From positions 1 to 64,000 of the forward strand of contig NW_019775837.1 in the NCBI RefSeq assembly GCF_001039355.2: DNA of 64,000 nt, read 5' to 3'. A program made the translations under genes and the position numbers. Below, in pieces: positions 63,110 through 64,000 of this stretch. The notes below the pieces were generated by a model that saw only the letters and a program-made list of their open reading frames with translations, had not been told where the DNA came from and ran no database searches. How positions within the stretch are numbered: position 1 is the stretch's first letter; every line of letters starts with the position of its first letter. Source of the stretch: Lingula anatina (Eukaryota > Brachiopoda > Lingulata > Lingulida > Lingulidae).

Positions 63110-63914
63110 TTTAATTTTAAGAATATGTTTGCACAGCACATATGCTACTCGGTGCCTTTGAATAACCCAGGTAACTCGACCGCACTCATAATTCTTTCTT
63201 CATTTTCACATCTCGTCGCAACTGCTAAGCACATCTAACACATTTGCAAAACCAACGTCTTCATATTCCAGACTGCAGGCTGAAGTAAGCCGACTTGCTG
63301 ACGAACTCCGCCAGGAACAGGAGAACTACAAACACGCCGAGAGCCTGCGCAAACAGCTGGAGGTTGAGATTAGAGAGATCACCATCAAGTTGGAGGAGGC
63401 TGAGGCATGGGCCCAGAGGGAAGGAAAGAGAATGGTCGCCAAGTTGCAGGCTAGAGTAAGTAAAATACAGCCAGTGGTGGGGCTTATTAATCAATGCTTG
63501 TCATTCTTTTAATCATTATTCAAATCATATTTTATTATCGATAGAATAGATATCACTATAAATCGAAATGATGGTTGGTTATTTAACGTATGGCAACTCA
63601 CTAAAGTTAACCGAGGCTCACGACTGAAAAAATTGATGCTCGGTTAGTGAGTAGAAAGGCATTTTTAAACTTTATTCTAGTTTCTTATTAAAAAATCCTC
63701 TACTTTCGTCTAGGTCCGTGACTTGGAAGCCGAGCTGGAGGCCGAGCAGCGCCGCCAGAGAGACACATTGGGAGCCCTGCGCAGAGTGGAGCGTAGCTAC
63801 AAAGAGATCATCGTTCAGGCTGAGGATGACCGCAGATCGGTCGTTGACCTCCAGGACTTGATCGACAAACTGAATCTTAAGATCAAGGCATACAAACGCC
63901 AGCTTGAGGAAGCC
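47387..63914 (+). CDS. Paramyosin, spliced gene, 3' end beyond window
   Basis: Paramyosin forms the core of invertebrate muscle thick filaments as a parallel two-stranded coiled coil. Fourteen coding positions with GT-AG borders join without a frame break: 47387-47476, one of the exon-2 variants, 55847-55933, 56291-56457, 56639-56717, 56979-57421, 57852-57984, 59163-59379, 61630-61870, 62023-62218, 62486-62614, 62874-63061, 63272-63455 and 63714-63914. They give 804 codons. About 30 residues form a basic, Ser/Arg-rich non-helical head; the rest is heptad coiled coil. No motor domain precedes it. N-terminal rod residues align to fly paramyosin without gaps over 30 positions, and the [16 protein letters not shown] segment matches the family's NRKRDAEL-x-KLRKLLE region. 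The C-terminal [20 protein letters not shown] matches the family and the myosin rod. Usual length is about 850-880, so only the tail exon(s) are missing. Exons are GC-rich with high Lys/Glu/Ala/Leu. Confidence 0.92.
52362..52393. repeat. (CT)n microsatellite
   Basis: A pyrimidine dinucleotide run of about 30 bp lies in intron 1. Confidence 0.9.
52963..53095. repeat. Perfect 67-bp tandem duplication in intron 1
   Basis: The unit beginning ACACAATAGAAAATATTTTT occurs at 52963 and again at 53030 with no difference that I can see until the second copy ends near 53095. Identity suggests a recent event or a collapsed longer array. Confidence 0.9.
53825..53881 (+). CDS. Paramyosin alternative exon 2a (57 nt)
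   Basis: The acceptor is AATATTTTAG and the donor is GTAAGG. Nineteen codons in phase 0 encode [19 protein letters not shown]. Hydrophobic core positions I3, L6 and L10 and the later E13 and R17 match exons 2c and 2d. Joined between exons 1 and 3 it gives a gap-free match to the start of the paramyosin rod. Confidence 0.85.
54414..54464 (+). CDS. Candidate alternative exon 2b (51 nt)
   Basis: A good pyrimidine tract with TTCCAG precedes 17 open phase-0 codons, [17 protein letters not shown], ended by a perfect GTAAGT donor. It lies inside the exon-2 cluster but is two codons shorter than its neighbours and lacks their core pattern beyond an L-x-x-L pair. Using it in place of a 19-residue variant would shift the heptad register. 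It may be a degenerate or specialised variant, a cassette exon or a decoy. Confidence 0.4.
54518..54543. promoter_or_regulatory. Two CRE-type octamers 18 bp apart
   Basis: TGACGTCA occurs at 54518-54525 and at 54536-54543, inside two copies of an 18-bp unit, in the intron between exons 2b and 2c. They match the CREB/ATF consensus. They may be a chance tandem duplication or an intronic enhancer. Confidence 0.3.
54891..54947 (+). CDS. Paramyosin alternative exon 2c (57 nt)
   Basis: The acceptor is TATATTTCAG and the donor is GTAAGA. Nineteen phase-0 codons encode [19 protein letters not shown]. It keeps the I3, L6, L10, E13, R17 pattern of the cluster but is more acidic in the middle than 2a and 2d. 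Confidence 0.82.
54948..55078 (+). other. Short structured intron between alternative exons 2c and 2d
   Basis: At 131 nt this is the shortest gap in the cluster. It contains a perfect hairpin, TAGACC-TGAT-GGTCTA, at 54968-54983. A TAGACTAG at 54992-54999 is complementary to CTAGTCTA at 55040-55047 and nearly so to CTAGTCTG at 55013-55020. Competing stems of this kind could mask splice signals or the branch site. Confidence 0.6.
55079..55135 (+). CDS. Paramyosin alternative exon 2d (57 nt)
   Basis: The acceptor is TATCTTAG and the donor is GTAAGT. Nineteen phase-0 codons encode [19 protein letters not shown]. It shares RELEDALD and the flanking arginines with 2a, and is the closest of the set to the rod start of fly paramyosin. 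Confidence 0.85.
55847..55933 (+). CDS. Paramyosin exon 3
   Basis: Twenty-nine phase-0 codons, starting [20 protein letters not shown] and ending with EAGGLSITH. The run LEEAGG corresponds to the conserved LEEAEGG of other paramyosins. The donor is GTAAGC. Confidence 0.88.
56291..56457 (+). CDS. Paramyosin exon 4
   Basis: This encodes 55 residues plus two bases of the next codon and starts [18 protein letters not shown], matching the conserved NRKRD region. It ends at a GTACGT donor, phase 2. Confidence 0.88.
56639..56717 (+). CDS. Paramyosin exon 5
   Basis: This completes a split Lys codon, then encodes [20 protein letters not shown] and further coiled coil. The donor is GTAAGT, phase 0. 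Confidence 0.87.
56979..57421 (+). CDS. Paramyosin exon 6 (largest rod exon)
   Basis: This encodes 147 residues plus two bases of a split Arg codon. It is continuous heptad coiled coil rich in Ala, Leu, Glu, Lys and Arg. It contains [16 protein letters not shown], matching the family's LEEESEAR segment, and ends KTEELDEL. The GTAAGT donor is phase 2. A long open frame on the opposite strand is a by-product of GC-rich codon use. Confidence 0.92.
57852..57984 (+). CDS. Paramyosin exon 7
   Basis: This completes Arg308 and encodes 44 more residues, including [20 protein letters not shown] and a [10 protein letters not shown] segment matching KAKSRLQSEVE of molluscan paramyosin. The donor is GTAAGT. 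Confidence 0.9.
59163..59379 (+). CDS. Paramyosin exon 8
   Basis: The acceptor is TACCCCACAG. It encodes 72 residues plus one base of Gly425, starting [20 protein letters not shown], and ends in DRENQGLN, which parallels ARENKKL of other paramyosins. The donor is GTAAGT, phase 1. Confidence 0.9.
59380..61629 (+). other. Paramyosin intron 8 (2.25 kb)
   Basis: This is the longest intron after the alternative exon cluster. It holds no recognised exon or repeat. In flies a shorter isoform, miniparamyosin, starts from an internal promoter; an intron of this size could host one, but I see no direct sign. Confidence 0.6.
61630..61870 (+). CDS. Paramyosin exon 9
   Basis: The acceptor is CTCTCCAG. 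It completes Gly425 and encodes 79 residues, including [12 protein letters not shown] and [16 protein letters not shown], closely matching the EMERRLQEKEEEMEALRK block of molluscan paramyosin. It ends in a split Arg codon at a GTAAGT donor. Confidence 0.92.
62023..62218 (+). CDS. Paramyosin exon 10
   Basis: This encodes 65 residues, including [20 protein letters not shown], matching the family's ISRLKKKYQAEIAELEM. The GTTTGT donor was chosen over an earlier GTAAAG because keeping the last Val-Lys preserves a gap-free alignment. Confidence 0.88.
62486..62614 (+). CDS. Paramyosin exon 11
   Basis: This encodes 43 phase-0 residues starting [20 protein letters not shown] and ending with [11 protein letters not shown]. 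The donor is GTGAGT. Confidence 0.88.
62874..63061 (+). CDS. Paramyosin exon 12
   Basis: The acceptor is CCGCACAG. It encodes 62 residues plus two bases of Arg676, and includes [20 protein letters not shown] and a KRRLEGDI segment, as in other paramyosin rods. The donor is GTAGGA. Confidence 0.88.
63076..63109. repeat. (ATT)n microsatellite in intron 12
   Basis: A trinucleotide run lies just downstream of exon 12. A shorter one of the same type lies at about 62327-62349 in intron 10. Confidence 0.9.
63272..63455 (+). CDS. Paramyosin exon 13
   Basis: This completes Arg676 and encodes 61 residues, including [20 protein letters not shown], followed by [18 protein letters not shown], which matches the conserved GGKR-x-IAKLE-x-RIRD region. 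The donor is GTAAGT, phase 0. Confidence 0.9.
63714..63914 (+). CDS. Paramyosin exon 14 (last exon in window)
   Basis: This encodes 67 residues starting [20 protein letters not shown] and ending with [12 protein letters not shown]. The family continues with a short conserved segment and a non-helical tail. The GTAAGT donor at 63915 shows that at least one more exon lies outside the window. Confidence 0.92.
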
Positions 63915-64000
63915 GTAAGTATTGACTGTGGAATCTCTATGTCGTCGTACAGTAGTGAGGACGTTGTTGTCTTTAGCTATGGCAACTTCATAAAATCTGA

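Noticed and set aside
47387-63914. Catchin/myorod or a myosin heavy chain rod instead of paramyosin
   Set aside because: There is an own start codon, a short head and a gap-free match to the paramyosin rod start, with a promoter-like region directly upstream and no motor exons.
1-64000. CRISPR arrays, bacterial operons or phage genes
   Set aside because: Spliced genes and repeat content show animal nuclear DNA; no direct-repeat and spacer pattern is present.

Overview
This window is nuclear DNA from an animal. It has spliced genes with GT-AG introns, AT-rich non-coding sequence, many (CA)n, (GA)n and (ATT)n microsatellites and decayed DNA transposons. The best-supported gene is a muscle paramyosin, which points to an invertebrate bilaterian; vertebrates lack paramyosin. 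I cannot fix the phylum. A lophotrochozoan or an invertebrate deuterostome such as amphioxus, both often highly heterozygous, would fit. Heterozygosity is visible directly: two stretches appear as near-identical allelic copies joined through a single lowercase n.

Layout. Positions 1-24741 hold almost no supportable coding sequence. They contain an allelic duplication (1808-5202), a small ORF with half an EGF-like motif (8683-8901), a possible coding relic (about 12581-13050) and microsatellites. Positions 24742-32244 hold a small two-exon gene of unknown function on the minus strand. Its second exon is present twice because a contig of the other haplotype (26076-28919) was placed inside the locus, and 24742-26074 repeats 28921-30253. 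Positions 32245-46900 are non-coding apart from CA-repeat units, a decayed Tc1-like transposase (about 43290-44280, minus) and a 682-bp non-autonomous DNA transposon with long inverted repeats and a 6-bp target duplication (44758-45439).

From 47387 to the right edge lies the paramyosin gene on the plus strand. Fourteen coding positions join in frame to 804 codons; the last about 50-70 residues lie beyond the window. Upstream are a perfect CArG box, two E-boxes and TATA-like sequences, as expected for a muscle gene.

The most interesting feature is inside this gene. After a 6.3-kb first intron, coding position 2 is represented by a tandem cluster of interchangeable mini-exons at 53825, 54891 and 55079. 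Each is exactly 57 nt, phase 0, and encodes a homologous 19-residue coiled-coil segment. A fourth, 51-nt exon-like candidate lies at 54414. Aligning the joined protein to known paramyosin shows room for exactly one 19-residue segment, so the cluster looks like a set of mutually exclusive exons that would give alternative N-terminal rod segments.
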